From: DASXRA01 sp036506155
GTDB taxonomy: Bacteria > Actinomycetota > Actinomycetes > Mycobacteriales > Jatrophihabitantaceae
NCBI GenBank assembly: GCA_036506155.1
Contig: DASXSF010000148.1
Location: forward strand, 124,001 to 188,000
Reading direction: 5' to 3'
Length of the DNA stretch: 64,000 nucleotides
Numbering within the stretch: position 1 is the first letter of the stretch; each line of letters starts with the position of its first letter. The position numbers were made by a program, and so were the translations under genes. Positions 50,524-59,593 of the stretch are shown here, in pieces. The notes beneath the pieces are model-generated. The model was given only the letters and a program-made list of their open reading frames with translations. It was not told the origin of the DNA and ran no database searches.

Positions 50524-50852
50524 GCGCGGAACACGTGCCTTCTGATCGCCGCCGCGTTGCCGAAGATCCGGATCCCGAGCACGACGACCACGGCGGTGGA
50601 AAGCTGCCCGCCGACGCCGAGCTTGTCACCGAGGAACACGATCAGCGCGGCGACCACGACGTTCGACACGAACGACACCACGAACACCTTCGCATCGAAG
50701 ATGCCGTCGAGGCGAGCTCGGATGCCGCCGAACACCGCGTCAAGCGCTGCCACCACTGCGATGGGGAGGTACGGCTCGAGCACGTGCGGAACGGTGGGCC
50801 GGAGCAGAAGGCCCACCACGACACCGGCGATCAGCGCGAGCCCGGCGATCAT
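50520..50852 (-). CDS. DUF1290 small membrane protein (Sbp-like)
   Basis: A 110-residue membrane protein with three hydrophobic segments and the family pattern PYLPIAVVAALDAVFGGIRA and FDAKVFVVSFVSNVVVAALI. It overlaps both DUF881 genes by 4 bp, upstream and downstream. This DUF881-DUF1290-DUF881 trio next to pgsA is widely conserved in actinobacteria. Function unknown. Confidence 0.9.
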   Translation of the reverse strand: MIAGLALIAGVVVGLLLRPTVPHVLEPYLPIAVVAALDAVFGGIRARLDGIFDAKVFVVSFVSNVVVAALIVFLGDKLGVGGQLSTAVVVVLGIRIFGNAAAIRRHVFRA

Positions 50853-51700
50853 CGGCTGCTCCCGGTCGGGGCTGGGCTCGCGTACCGCGGCGCTGCGGCG
50901 GCTGTGGCTGGTAGGCGCAGCGTGCGTTCCTGCGTCCACGAGAACGAGATGCCCTCCACCGACGTGAGGGTGTGGTAGCGGCCTGCTACGTCGCTGTCGG
51001 CGAAGCTGGTTACGAGCACGTCGCTGTCTCCTATGGCATCGATCGTGTAGGGCGAGGTGATGGGCGCGAAGTCGACCAGGACGGCCTGGCCGGCGAACCG
51101 GATCGCGGAGGTCGGCGTGAGCCGCACACCGTTCACCGCGATGGCCTCTGCGCCGTCGTGCCACAGCTCGTTGACGACGCTGCGCACGTCGCGGTCGGTC
51201 AGCGTCTGCGCGCCGTCGATCGGCGTGCTACCCGGACGCCCCCCGCTCGGGGTCGCGGTCGGCTGCGGCGGGTTCGCAAGCTGGACCGCCAACCCCTGTC
51301 CCATGACCGGCGTCGCGCCGGCCAGCAGTTGCGCGCGCTGCAGGCGGGCGCCGAGGGCCGTCCCCGGGAGCGCCCGCTGGCGCGCCTTGATGATCTCGCT
51401 GTCAAGCCGCTGCGCTTCCGCCTCCAGCGCATCGCCCGACTCCTGCGCAGTCTTGACGCGTGCGACGAGGCTGTTGTGCACCTTCGCCGCTTCGGGCGCC
51501 GATCGGTGCGTGTGGACGTACGCGACGGCGACGGTGAAGCCGACCAGCAGGCAGCCGAGCACGACGGCCGGCCTGTCGAACCAGCGGCGCGGCGCGTCCT
51601 TGCCTCGCCGGGCCGCAGCGGCGGCGTAGCCGGGGTCCGCGGTATTCGTCACTAAGTCGACAAGTAGCTCTGTCGCTGAAGTGCTACGTCGAGAAGTCAT
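50849..51700 (-). CDS. DUF881 family protein
   Basis: A 283-residue single-pass protein. The N-terminus is TSATELLVDLVTNTADPGYA, with a hydrophobic helix near residues 45-65, a coiled coil to about residue 115, then the DUF881 domain (LAGATPVMGQGLAVQLANPP, VVNELWHDGAEAIAVNG). ATG 51700 overlaps the pgsA-like stop by 4 bp. Its paralogue is two genes downstream, so the two may form a heteromeric complex with the DUF1290 protein. Confidence 0.9.
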   Translation of the reverse strand: MTSRRSTSATELLVDLVTNTADPGYAAAAARRGKDAPRRWFDRPAVVLGCLLVGFTVAVAYVHTHRSAPEAAKVHNSLVARVKTAQESGDALEAEAQRLDSEIIKARQRALPGTALGARLQRAQLLAGATPVMGQGLAVQLANPPQPTATPSGGRPGSTPIDGAQTLTDRDVRSVVNELWHDGAEAIAVNGVRLTPTSAIRFAGQAVLVDFAPITSPYTIDAIGDSDVLVTSFADSDVAGRYHTLTSVEGISFSWTQERTLRLPATAAAAPRYASPAPTGSSR

Positions 51701-52299
51701 GCCGCTGGAGCCCGCCGGGTGAGCTGTCCGACCTGCACCAGGTACAGCGCGCCGGCCCACAGGTACAGCGCTGTGCCCCAGATGGTGAACGCCCAGGCAA
51801 TCGGCCGCGCTATGTCGGCCAGGGTGCCGTGATGTGCGGCCAGCAGCAGGAGCGGGAACGCGTAGAGCAGGCAGAAGGTGGCCGCCTTGCCCAGGTAGTG
51901 CACCGGCGGCGGGCCGTACCCGTGGCGGCGCAGGATCGGCAGCGTCAGTGCCAGCAGCACGTCCCGTCCCACGATCACGGCGGCCAGCCACCACGGAATG
52001 ATGTGCCGCAAGGTCAAGCCGATCAGCGTCGCCAGGATGTAGAGCCGGTCGACAGCCGGGTCGAGGAGCGCCCCGAGTCTGCTCTCCTGGTTGAGCCTGC
52101 GGGCCAGCACGCCATCGGCCCAGTCCGAGAGGCCGGAGAGCGCCAGCACCACCAGCGCGGCCACGTCCGCGTGCGGGCCGAGCAGCAGCCACAGGAACAG
52201 CGGCACACCGAGCAGACGCAGGACGCTCAGCGCGTTCGGGACGGTGACCACGCGGCGCGCGGCGACCTCGTCGGTGTTGTCTGTGGCGCCCGACGCCAC
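51697..52299 (-). CDS. pgsA: CDP-alcohol phosphatidyltransferase
   Basis: A 200-residue membrane enzyme with the complete family signature DG-x2-AR-x8-G-x3-D-x3-D (DGVLARRLNQESRLGALLDP, then AVD) and about five helices. Similar to phosphatidylglycerophosphate or cardiolipin synthase-type PgsA2 proteins; the alcohol acceptor is uncertain. GTG 52299 has a GGAGGTG site. The frame is open to the tRNA. First gene of the DUF881/DUF1290 operon. Confidence 0.88.
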   Translation of the reverse strand: MASGATDNTDEVAARRVVTVPNALSVLRLLGVPLFLWLLLGPHADVAALVVLALSGLSDWADGVLARRLNQESRLGALLDPAVDRLYILATLIGLTLRHIIPWWLAAVIVGRDVLLALTLPILRRHGYGPPPVHYLGKAATFCLLYAFPLLLLAAHHGTLADIARPIAWAFTIWGTALYLWAGALYLVQVGQLTRRAPAA

Positions 52300-52352
52300 G
52301 CCACCTCCGTCTCGGGCTGATCGGGCCGGCTCGGCCGGCACCTTCGGACGAG

Positions 52353-52426
52353 TCGGGACGGCGGGATTTGAACCCACGACCCCCTGACCCCCAGTCAGGT
52401 GCGCTACCAAACTGCGCCACGTCCCG
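52353..52426 (-). tRNA. tRNA-Pro (anticodon GGG)
   Basis: A 74-nt cloverleaf on the minus strand. The acceptor stem is CGGGACG with CGTCCCG. The D arm is GGCGCAGTTTGGTAGCGC. The anticodon stem is CCTGA/TCAGG with loop CTGGGGG (anticodon GGG). The T loop is GGTTCAAATCC. The CCA end is not encoded. It lies between der and pgsA. Confidence 0.95.
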
Positions 52427-52470
52427 GCCGTGCGGAAAACCCTAGCGTAGTTGCCGCGCCGGCCGCGCCC

Positions 52471-53829
52471 TCAACGGTGGGCAAGGCGGCGCTCGCGCAC
52501 CCGCACCGATATCTCGATCGGCGTGCCGGTGAAATCGAATTCCTCGCGGAGCCGCCGTTCGAGGAAGCGCCGGTAGCTCGCTTCCAGGAATCCCGTCGTA
52601 AACAGCACGAACCGGGGCGGGCGGCTGTCGGCCTGGGTGGCGAAGAGCACCCGGGGCACCCTACCGCCGCGTCCCGGTGGCGGGGTGGCCGCGACGACAT
52701 CGGTCAGCCACGCGTTCAGACGTCCGGTCGGGACGCGCCGATCCCAGGAGGCGAGGCTGGTGCGCAGCGCGCCGGCAAGTTTGTCGACCGCGCGACCCAT
52801 CAGCGCGGAGACGTTGATCCGTGGCGCCCACTGCACCCGGGCGAGTTCGCGGCCGGCCTCGCGTTCGAGACGTTCCCGACGGTCGTCGTCAACCAGGTCC
52901 CACTTGTTGAAGGCGAGGACGAGTGCGCGTCCGGCGTCGATCACCGCCCCGATGACCCGCTGATCCTGCTCCGAGATCGGTTCGGAGGCATCCAGCAGGA
53001 CGACGGCGACCTCGGCCGCCTCGATGGCGCTGGCGGTGCGCAGGCTGGCGTAGTACTCCATCCCGGCAGCCTGGTGGACGCGGCGGCGTAGGCCCGCCGT
53101 GTCGACAAACCGCCATGTCTCTCCGCCCAGCTCGACAAGGCTGTCCACGGGGTCGATCGTGGTGCCCGCCACCGGGTCGACGACTGAGCGCGCATCGCCG
53201 GTCAGCCGGTTCAGCAAGCTGGACTTGCCGACGTTGGGGCGCCCGACCAGCGCGACCCGGCGCGGCCCCTCGACGACGGGCAGTTCAGCGGGAGCGTCGG
53301 GCAGTTGTTCCAGGACGGCGTCGAGCAGGTCGCCGCTGCCCCGGCCGTGCAACCCACTGACGGGGTAGGGCTGGCCCAGGCCCAAGCTCCACAGGGCAGC
53401 CGCATCCGCCTCCCCGCGCTCGTCGTCCACTTTCGTCACCGCGAGCAGTACCGGCTGCCTCGCCCGTCTCAACGTCCGGGCGACAGTGAGATCGGTCTGA
53501 CTAGCACCTGTCTGACCGTCCACGACAAATAGCACCAGGTCGGCGGTTTGGACGGCCCGCTGCGCCTGCGCGGACACGGTCGCCTGCAGCCCTTCGGCAT
53601 CTGGTTCCCAACCGCCGGTGTCCACGAGGGTGAACCGCCGGCCGGCCCACATCGCGTCGTATGCGACCCGGTCCCGGGTTACCCCCGGTACGTCCTGCAC
53701 GACGGCCTCGCGGCGGCCCAGGATGCGATTGACGAGCGTCGACTTACCGACGTTCGGCCGCCCCACGACGGCGACGACCGGTGCCACATTCGCCGCCGCG
53801 TCGTCGCGCACGTCCTCGGGACCGGTCAT
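52471..53829 (-). CDS. der: GTPase Der (EngA), ribosome assembly
   Basis: A 452-residue double GTPase needed for 50S subunit maturation. It has two G domains, each with GRPNVGKS (G1), DTGGWEP or DTAGLRRR (G3) and TKVD or NKWD (G4), then a KH-like C-terminal domain (PPRFVLFTTGFLEASYRRFL). ATG 53829 is chosen; upstream open frame is Pro/Arg-rich. It lies 119 bp downstream of cmk, as in other actinobacteria. Confidence 0.96.
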   Translation of the reverse strand: MTGPEDVRDDAAANVAPVVAVVGRPNVGKSTLVNRILGRREAVVQDVPGVTRDRVAYDAMWAGRRFTLVDTGGWEPDAEGLQATVSAQAQRAVQTADLVLFVVDGQTGASQTDLTVARTLRRARQPVLLAVTKVDDERGEADAAALWSLGLGQPYPVSGLHGRGSGDLLDAVLEQLPDAPAELPVVEGPRRVALVGRPNVGKSSLLNRLTGDARSVVDPVAGTTIDPVDSLVELGGETWRFVDTAGLRRRVHQAAGMEYYASLRTASAIEAAEVAVVLLDASEPISEQDQRVIGAVIDAGRALVLAFNKWDLVDDDRRERLEREAGRELARVQWAPRINVSALMGRAVDKLAGALRTSLASWDRRVPTGRLNAWLTDVVAATPPPGRGGRVPRVLFATQADSRPPRFVLFTTGFLEASYRRFLERRLREEFDFTGTPIEISVRVRERRLAHR

Positions 53830-53948
53830 GCCGTCAATCCTGCCGGACGCGGCGGGCGCCCACCTCGGGGATGGAGGCGCCGGACGCGGTGGGGCGCCCA
53901 CGTCGGGGACGAAGGCGCCTGGCGGCCAGTGCGCCGCCTACCTCGGCA

Positions 53949-54674
53949 TCAATGACCCGCCACGGCCCGCTCTAGCACTATGTCGACAAGACGATCTACT
54001 ACTTCAGTGATAGATAGATCAGTCGTGTCAACCACCACAGCATCAGGAGCCTGGATCAATGGACTCACGCGGCGGGTGCTGTCCAGTTCGTCGCGGCGGT
54101 GCAGGTCCGCCGCTACGGCGGAGACGTCCGCGAGGGAGCCGAGCTCGGCGGCCCGCCGCGCCGCGCGGGCCCGCGCTGACGCGGTGAGGTAGAACTTCAC
54201 CTGCGCGTCCGGGCACACCACCGACCCGATGTCGCGACCCTCGACCACGATCGGGCCCTCGATGAGAGCGCGCTGCTGCCCGACGATGATCGTTCGCACC
54301 TCGGGGATCGCCGAGACGGCGCTCACCGCGGCGGTGACCCCAGCGGACCTGATCTCCGCGTCCACGGAGCGCCCGTCCAACTCGACCGCGACATGCCCAG
54401 GATCGGTCGTGATCCCGATCCGCACGCCGCGCACGATATCTGTGACCGCCGCCTCATCGTCCAATGACACCCCGCGCTCCAACACGGCGAGGGTCGCAGC
54501 GCGATACATCGCGCCCGTGTCGAGGTAGCGCGCGCCAAGCCGTCGCGCCAGCTCGCGTGCGACAGTCGACTTGCCCGTTCCCGACGGACCGTCCAGGGCA
54601 ACGACGCCCGCGAATCGGGCTGCCGAGGTGCCCGCGGGCTCACTCGCCTTGTTGCTCGTGGGGTCCAGTGTCAC
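53949..54674 (-). CDS. cmk: Cytidylate kinase
   Basis: A 241-residue nucleoside monophosphate kinase (CMP/dCMP to diphosphates). P-loop VALDGPSGTGKSTVAREL; CMP-binding regions RYLDTGAMYRAATL and IVVEGRDIGSVVCPDA; lid RRAAELG. GTG 54674 follows AGGACGG and leaves a short N-terminal extension before the P-loop. Length is normal for the family. Confidence 0.95.
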   Translation of the reverse strand: MTLDPTSNKASEPAGTSAARFAGVVALDGPSGTGKSTVARELARRLGARYLDTGAMYRAATLAVLERGVSLDDEAAVTDIVRGVRIGITTDPGHVAVELDGRSVDAEIRSAGVTAAVSAVSAIPEVRTIIVGQQRALIEGPIVVEGRDIGSVVCPDAQVKFYLTASARARAARRAAELGSLADVSAVAADLHRRDELDSTRRVSPLIQAPDAVVVDTTDLSITEVVDRLVDIVLERAVAGH

Positions 54675-54867
54675 GTTCCGTCCTGAGGGTCCGACCTGGC
54701 GATCACCCGGCAACCTACCGCGTGACCGGACCCTGCGCCCCTCCGCGGCCGCGTTGCCGGCGCCGGCCTGCATGCAGTGCGCGATCTGACGCTCATCCGT
54801 CTGCGTATCGAGGCGACACAACGACCTGGCGCCCTGATCCGGTTAGCTGTTCAGGTGAGCCTGAGCC

Positions 54868-55233
54868 TTACTGTGGGAGGTCCGTTCGCAGCGCGGCAGC
54901 CCCACCCAGATACACGTGGCGAATGTCCGCCCGAGGGCGTTCGGACTCGGCGTGCACGAGCACACGCAACACACGTGGCATCGCGCCAGGCACCGCGATC
55001 TCGGTCGTGCACAGCAGCGGCACGTCCGTGAGGCCGAGCAGCCGCGCGGCGTAGGCGGGAAACTCCGCGGTGAGATCGGGAGTCGCCGTGAAGATCATGC
55101 TGATGAGGTCGCCCGGCTCGATCGCATTGCGTTCGAGGATCTGCTCGATGACGGTCGCAGCGCAGCTGAGGATCGCCTCGCGGTCGTCGACGTCGACCTG
55201 GATGGCGCCACGCACGGCCCGTACTGCGCGCAC
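54868..55233 (-). CDS. aroH: Chorismate mutase (AroH type)
   Basis: A 121-residue trimeric-type chorismate mutase converting chorismate to prephenate. N-terminal VRAVRGAIQVDVDDREAI, central DLISMIFTATPDLTAEFPAY with LGLTDVPLLCTTEIAVPGAM (active-site Glu), then RVLRVLVHAESERP (Arg) and HVYLGGAAALR (Tyr). The start is GTG 55233. It is preceded by the long patterned intergenic region and followed after 193 bp by cmk. Confidence 0.92.
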   Translation of the reverse strand: MRAVRAVRGAIQVDVDDREAILSCAATVIEQILERNAIEPGDLISMIFTATPDLTAEFPAYAARLLGLTDVPLLCTTEIAVPGAMPRVLRVLVHAESERPRADIRHVYLGGAAALRTDLPQ

Positions 55234-55747
55234 TCCGGACCACTCTCCTCTGCCGGCGATAAGCAGTTACGCCGATATATCGCTACAGCGTGACATCCAT
55301 GAAGTAGCTTAGAGCGCTAGTTCTATGGAGCCTTATCAGCGACACGCTTTAGCTGTTTATCGACGTAGATCGCTCAGGCTTCATCGCCTCGACGTCTCCG
55401 AGCAGCCGTCCATGAACCCCGGGTAGAGCTTCAGCGACACATCGATTTACCCGCACTCAGTGGCGGCGACCATCGCCGGCGGTTCGGGCACCAGCAGACC
55501 GCCGCGACCCGGAGTCCAGGCCTTGCAGCAGGCTGACCGACGCTTTAGCTTTATATCGATTTAGCGACACCGCCAGCCGGCCCTCCGCGGGGCAGAGGGC
55601 TACTAACCGATCAACTGCTAAAGCGTTAACCTGATTCAGTAGTTCATTGATTCAATGGCTTATATCTTTAATGATCTAGCCGTTGATCGATAGACCGATA
55701 AGGCCTTGAAGCGCTACAGCGTTAAAGTGCTGAGGTGCTAGATCGCT
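55234..55747. repeat. AT-richer patterned intergenic region
   Basis: A 514-bp gene-free stretch. Five copies of GCTAMAGCGT occur: 55282, 55617 and 55713 on plus; 55344-55353 and 55540-55549 on minus. AGCGACAC occurs three times (55338, 55433, 55563), with repeated CGATTTA and several palindromes (GATATATC, AGCGCT, GTTAAC). It is visibly richer in A and T than its surroundings. No reading frame, tRNA or known RNA family was recognised. Confidence 0.75.
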
Positions 55748-56491
55748 CTAGCTCTTGGTCTCTGTGTCGACAAGGTCATAAAGCGCCCCGACCTCCGCAG
55801 GTGTCAGGGCACGCGTCGCCCCGGAACGCAGCGAGCCAAGCCGAACCGGCCCAACTGCCGTCCGGACGAGGCGCTGTACCGGATGTCCGACTTCGGCCAG
55901 GAGCCGGCGCACGATGTGCTTGCGCCCCTCGTGCAGCGCCACTTCCACGAGCGTCTGCCCGGCGGCAGCGTCCACTACGCGAAACCGGTCGACCCGCACC
56001 GGCCCGTCCTCAAGGTCCACGCCTGCGCGTAGCAGCGGCCCGACCTGGCGGCCGACCCGTCCTTGCACAGTCGCGAGGTAGACCTTCACGACCTCGAACC
56101 CAGGATGCATCAGCCGATGCGCGAGCGCGCCGTCGTTGCTCAGCAGCAGCAACCCCTCACTGTCGGCGTCGAGTCGACCGACGTGGAACAGGCGCTGCGG
56201 CAGGTCCGCGACCAGGTCGCCGACGGTCCGGCGGCCGCGTGTGTCCGACATTGCGCTGAGCACCCCGCGCGGCTTGTTGAGCGCCAGATACGCGAATTCG
56301 CCACGGACCTCGATGCGCTCGCCGTCGACTCGGATCACCGCTGTGCCGGGATCGACGCGTACGCCCAGCTCGGTTACCCGAACGCCATCGACTTCGACCC
56401 GGCCCGCGCTGATCAGCTGCTCACAGGCGCGGCGTGAGCCGAGACCTGCTGCTGCGAGGACCTTCTGGAGGCGTACGCCATCAGCGGACAT
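55748..56491 (-). CDS. rluB: 23S rRNA pseudouridine synthase (RluB-like)
   Basis: A 247-residue RsuA/RluB-family enzyme. An N-terminal S4 RNA-binding domain (VRLQKVLAAAGLGSRRACEQ) is followed by a synthase domain with the catalytic Asp in HVGRLDADSEGLLLLSNDG and YLALNKPRGVLSA. ATG 56491. It lies directly after scpB (9-bp gap), the usual actinobacterial order. Confidence 0.93.
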   Translation of the reverse strand: MSADGVRLQKVLAAAGLGSRRACEQLISAGRVEVDGVRVTELGVRVDPGTAVIRVDGERIEVRGEFAYLALNKPRGVLSAMSDTRGRRTVGDLVADLPQRLFHVGRLDADSEGLLLLSNDGALAHRLMHPGFEVVKVYLATVQGRVGRQVGPLLRAGVDLEDGPVRVDRFRVVDAAAGQTLVEVALHEGRKHIVRRLLAEVGHPVQRLVRTAVGPVRLGSLRSGATRALTPAEVGALYDLVDTETKS

Positions 56492-56500
56492 GTCTCACCG

Positions 56501-57190
56501 TCAACCTGACAGTTCGTCGCCTTCTAGGCCCGCCAGATCAGGTAGAAGTGGAGCCAGAGACGGAAGCTCGTCGAGCGACCGCAATCCCATCTTCTCCAAG
56601 AACAGCTCGGTCGTCCGGAAGAGGCCACCGCCGGTGTCCGGGTCAGCGCCCACCTCCGCGATCAGCCCGCGCGCGATCAGCGTCCGGACCACACCATCGA
56701 CGTTCACACCCCGGATGGCCGAGATCCGAGCTCGCGTCACCGGCTGGCGATAGGCGACGACGGCCAGCGTTTCGAGGGCCGCGTGAGTCAATCGGACCCG
56801 CTGCCCGTCCATCAGGAACGATTCGATCCATCCCGCGAGATCCGGGCGGGTGTAGAGCCGCACGCCCTCACCGACCTCGCGCAGTTCAACGCCACTGCCC
56901 CGGCTTGCCAGTTCCTGCCCCAACCGCGTCAGCGCCGCCTCGATCTCGGGCACCGGCCGCTGAAGGCCCGCAGCCAGCGCGGTAGCCGTGACCGGCGCGT
57001 CTGAGACGAACAGCACCGCCTCGACGGCTGCGCGCAGCAGGGCCGGCTCGGCCAGGTCAGGGCGTCCCGATGCGGCCTGCGACGGATGGGCCGCGCTGGC
57101 GGACTCATCCGCCACCGGCTCGTGCTGCGGTGTCGGCGGCCGTGCGCCATTCGAGTCCGGCGTAGTCGGCTCGGATCCTGCGTCGGTCAC
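56501..57190 (-). CDS. scpB: Segregation and condensation protein B
   Basis: A 229-residue kleisin-associated winged-helix protein of the SMC condensin complex. A disordered N-terminus (about 50 residues) precedes the two winged helices (LLRAAVEAVLFVSDAPVTAT, LTHAALETLAVVAYRQPVTR, IRGVNVDGVVRTLIARGLIA). GTG 57190 overlaps the scpA stop by 4 bp (GTGA). It works with ScpA and SMC in chromosome compaction. Confidence 0.94.
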   Translation of the reverse strand: MTDAGSEPTTPDSNGARPPTPQHEPVADESASAAHPSQAASGRPDLAEPALLRAAVEAVLFVSDAPVTATALAAGLQRPVPEIEAALTRLGQELASRGSGVELREVGEGVRLYTRPDLAGWIESFLMDGQRVRLTHAALETLAVVAYRQPVTRARISAIRGVNVDGVVRTLIARGLIAEVGADPDTGGGLFRTTELFLEKMGLRSLDELPSLAPLLPDLAGLEGDELSG

Positions 57191-58032
57191 CCGTACTCCT
57201 CGTCCACCATGTCGTCCTCGAACTCTGCGCCTTCGGCGGCGATCCACCGGATCCGGAGCTCCGTGAGCGCCGCCGCCTGGTCGAAGGCGACCGCACCGTC
57301 GCGGTACAGCTCCAGCAAGGCGAGGAACCTGGCGACGACCTCCAGGGTGTTCTGGCAGTCGGCGGCGATCGCCCGGAAGGTGGCCGCGCCGTGCCGGCGC
57401 AGCCGTTCTCGGATCGTCAGCATGTGCTCGCGGACGCTGACTCGGGGCACATGCACGTGATCAGTCCGAAGCTCCGAGGCCGGCTTGGGTGCCAGCGCGG
57501 CCGCCGCGAGTGCCGCGAAGCGCGCCGGTGTCACCCCGATCATGATGTCCGGCAGCAACTGTGCGAAGCGCGGCTCGAGGTCTGCACTGCGCCCGTGCCG
57601 GCGTGACTGGGCCCGCTCCAGCTCGGCCAGGTACGCCGCGGCCAGCTTGTAGGCACGGTACTGGAGCAGCCGTGCGAACAGCAGATCGCGCGCCTCGAGC
57701 AGCGCCAAGTCCTCCTCGTCCTCGACATCGCCGGCCGGTAGCAGCCGCGCCGCCTTCAGGTCGAGCAAGGTAGACGCGATGACAAGGAACTCGGTGGCCT
57801 GGCCGAGGTCCCACTCCCCCGCCGCCGTCAGGTACGACAGAAATTCGTCCGTCACCTTCGATAGCGCGACCTCAGTGACATCGAGTTGCCGCCGGCTGAT
57901 CAGGGTGAGTAGCAGGTCGAACGGTCCCTCGAAGTTCTCCAGCCGGACGCGAAAGCCGTCGGCATACTCGCCCCCAGCGGGTCCCTCCGCCAGCGACTCG
58001 ATCCCGAGGGGGCCGTCGACGGACAGGATCAC
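57187..58032 (-). CDS. scpA: Segregation and condensation protein A (kleisin)
   Basis: A 281-residue kleisin: FRVRLENFEGPFDLLLTLIS at the N-terminus, DVTEVALSKVTDEFLSYL, ATEFLVIASTLLDLKAARLL, and a C-terminal winged helix (FLALLELYRDGAVAFDQAAA) for SMC binding. GTG 58032 overlaps the upstream gene by 4 bp and the stop overlaps scpB by 4 bp. Confidence 0.94.
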   Translation of the reverse strand: MILSVDGPLGIESLAEGPAGGEYADGFRVRLENFEGPFDLLLTLISRRQLDVTEVALSKVTDEFLSYLTAAGEWDLGQATEFLVIASTLLDLKAARLLPAGDVEDEEDLALLEARDLLFARLLQYRAYKLAAAYLAELERAQSRRHGRSADLEPRFAQLLPDIMIGVTPARFAALAAAALAPKPASELRTDHVHVPRVSVREHMLTIRERLRRHGAATFRAIAADCQNTLEVVARFLALLELYRDGAVAFDQAAALTELRIRWIAAEGAEFEDDMVDEEYG

Positions 58033-58478
58033 GCGCCCCGCAACCTGCGCACCAAGATCGACGAGTCGCCCTTCGCCTCCAGGTCGGCGAGCACAACGGC
58101 CACTGCCTCGCGGACGATCCGGCCCCGGTCGACGGCCAGGCCGTGTTCGGCACGCAGATGCAGCCGGGCGGTTTCCAGGTCGACGAGCTCGTCCGCGGAG
58201 CAGTACACGGTGATCTTCTCTTCGTGCCGCTCGCGGCCGCTGGGCGTGCGGTCTCCGACGGCGCGGATCCGCCGTCCGCCGCGCGACGGCCGAGACGGCG
58301 CCGGAGCAGGACGGGGAGCTGGCTCCGGGTGCTCGTCGCTAGCCACGGCGGCGTCGGGCTCCCCCGGTGCCGGCACCGCCCCGACACCGGGATGGTGCAC
58401 GACCTCCTCCGGCTGGGCCGCGGCCGAGGTCGCGCGGAACAGCTCAGCCGCGCCCGGCAGGCTGGCCCGCCGCGTCAC
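58029..58478 (-). CDS. Possible ribbon-helix-helix protein between parA and scpA
   Basis: A 149-residue protein. The first 80 residues are Pro/Ala/Arg-rich and probably disordered. The last 65 (EEKITVYCSADELVDLETAR, VDRGRIVREAVAVVLADLEA) fit a beta strand plus two helices, like a ribbon-helix-helix DNA-binding domain. GTG 58478. It is coupled to scpA by a 4-bp overlap and lies 94 bp downstream of parA, so it is a candidate DNA-binding partner for this ParA. No family name can be given with confidence. Confidence 0.7.
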   Translation of the reverse strand: MTRRASLPGAAELFRATSAAAQPEEVVHHPGVGAVPAPGEPDAAVASDEHPEPAPRPAPAPSRPSRGGRRIRAVGDRTPSGRERHEEKITVYCSADELVDLETARLHLRAEHGLAVDRGRIVREAVAVVLADLEAKGDSSILVRRLRGA

Positions 58479-58572
58479 GACCCCGCTCGCTCTCCTGCAG
58501 TCCCGTCGCGATGCGCCGCTATCGGACGCAGCCCGGAACCCTTGGCCGCGCGCAGAACCCGGCTCGTCTGGA

Positions 58573-59466
58573 TCATCGCGCGAGCACCTCCCGTGCGAGG
58601 TTGCGATATGCCTTGGCGCCGGCGGATGTCGGTGCCCATGTCGTTATCGGTTCGCCGGCGACCGTCGTCTCCGGGAAGCGCACCGTCCTGGAGATCACGG
58701 TGTCGAATACCTCGTCGCCGAACGCTTCCACGACGCGTGCGAATACCTCGCGCCCGTGCAGCGTGCGGCCGTCGTACATGGTTGCCAGGATGCCAGCCAG
58801 CTTCAGCGTGGGATTGAGGCGCTCACGCACCTTGTCGATTGTGTCGATCAAGAGCGCCACGCCACGCAGGCTGAAGAACTCGCACTCCAGAGGGACGATC
58901 ACCTCATTCGCTGCCGTCAGCGCGTTCACTGTGAGCAGCCCCAGCGATGGCTGGCAGTCGATGAGCACGAAGTCGTATTCATCGACGACCGGCCTGAGGA
59001 CCCGCGACAACGTCTGCTCGCGGGCCACCTCGCCCACGAGCTGGACTTCGGCCGCCGACAGGTCGATGTTGCTCGGCAACAGGTCCATGCCGGGTACGGC
59101 AGTCTTGAGCAGGATGTCGTCGATCGCAACGTCGCGTTCCATCAACAGGTTGTACGCGGTGCGGTCGAGCTGATGGGGCTGCACGCCGAGCCCGACGGAC
59201 AACGCGCCTTGCGGGTCGAAGTCGACGAGCAGCACCCGCCTGCCGTACTCCGCGAGAGCCGCCCCCAGGTTGATGGTGGACGTCGTCTTGCCGACCCCGC
59301 CCTTCTGATTGCACAGCGCCACGATCCGCGCCGGCCCGTGCCGTTCCACAGGCTGGGGCTCGGGCAACTTGCGTCGGGGACGGGCGAGAACCGGGTCGGC
59401 CGAGTTGGCGTCCACGGTGAACAAGGCAGCAGAATCAGGGTTGTCTTGACTTGTCGACATAGCCAT
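58573..59466 (-). CDS. parA: ParA-family ATPase
   Basis: A 297-residue deviant-Walker ATPase (Soj/ParA): Walker A ALCNQKGGVGKTTSTINLGA at about residues 50-69, LLVDFDPQGALSVGLG, and FVLIDCQPSLGLLTVNAL. A 45-residue disordered N-terminus precedes the core. ATG 59466 (59460 is possible). It lies with scpA/scpB and xerD rather than beside parB and the replication origin, so it is the second, non-origin ParA typical of actinobacteria. Confidence 0.9.
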   Translation of the reverse strand: MAMSTSQDNPDSAALFTVDANSADPVLARPRRKLPEPQPVERHGPARIVALCNQKGGVGKTTSTINLGAALAEYGRRVLLVDFDPQGALSVGLGVQPHQLDRTAYNLLMERDVAIDDILLKTAVPGMDLLPSNIDLSAAEVQLVGEVAREQTLSRVLRPVVDEYDFVLIDCQPSLGLLTVNALTAANEVIVPLECEFFSLRGVALLIDTIDKVRERLNPTLKLAGILATMYDGRTLHGREVFARVVEAFGDEVFDTVISRTVRFPETTVAGEPITTWAPTSAGAKAYRNLAREVLAR

Positions 59467-59593
59467 AAACCGCTTAGACCCCCTGCCTGCTTATCTTGGC
59501 GCCGGCTCGCAGGCTACTCCACCCGCGCTGCCCCACGACACCGAAACGCGGAGCGAGGCGCCGGGCGATGACCGCGGAGAGCGTGCGCCCCGC

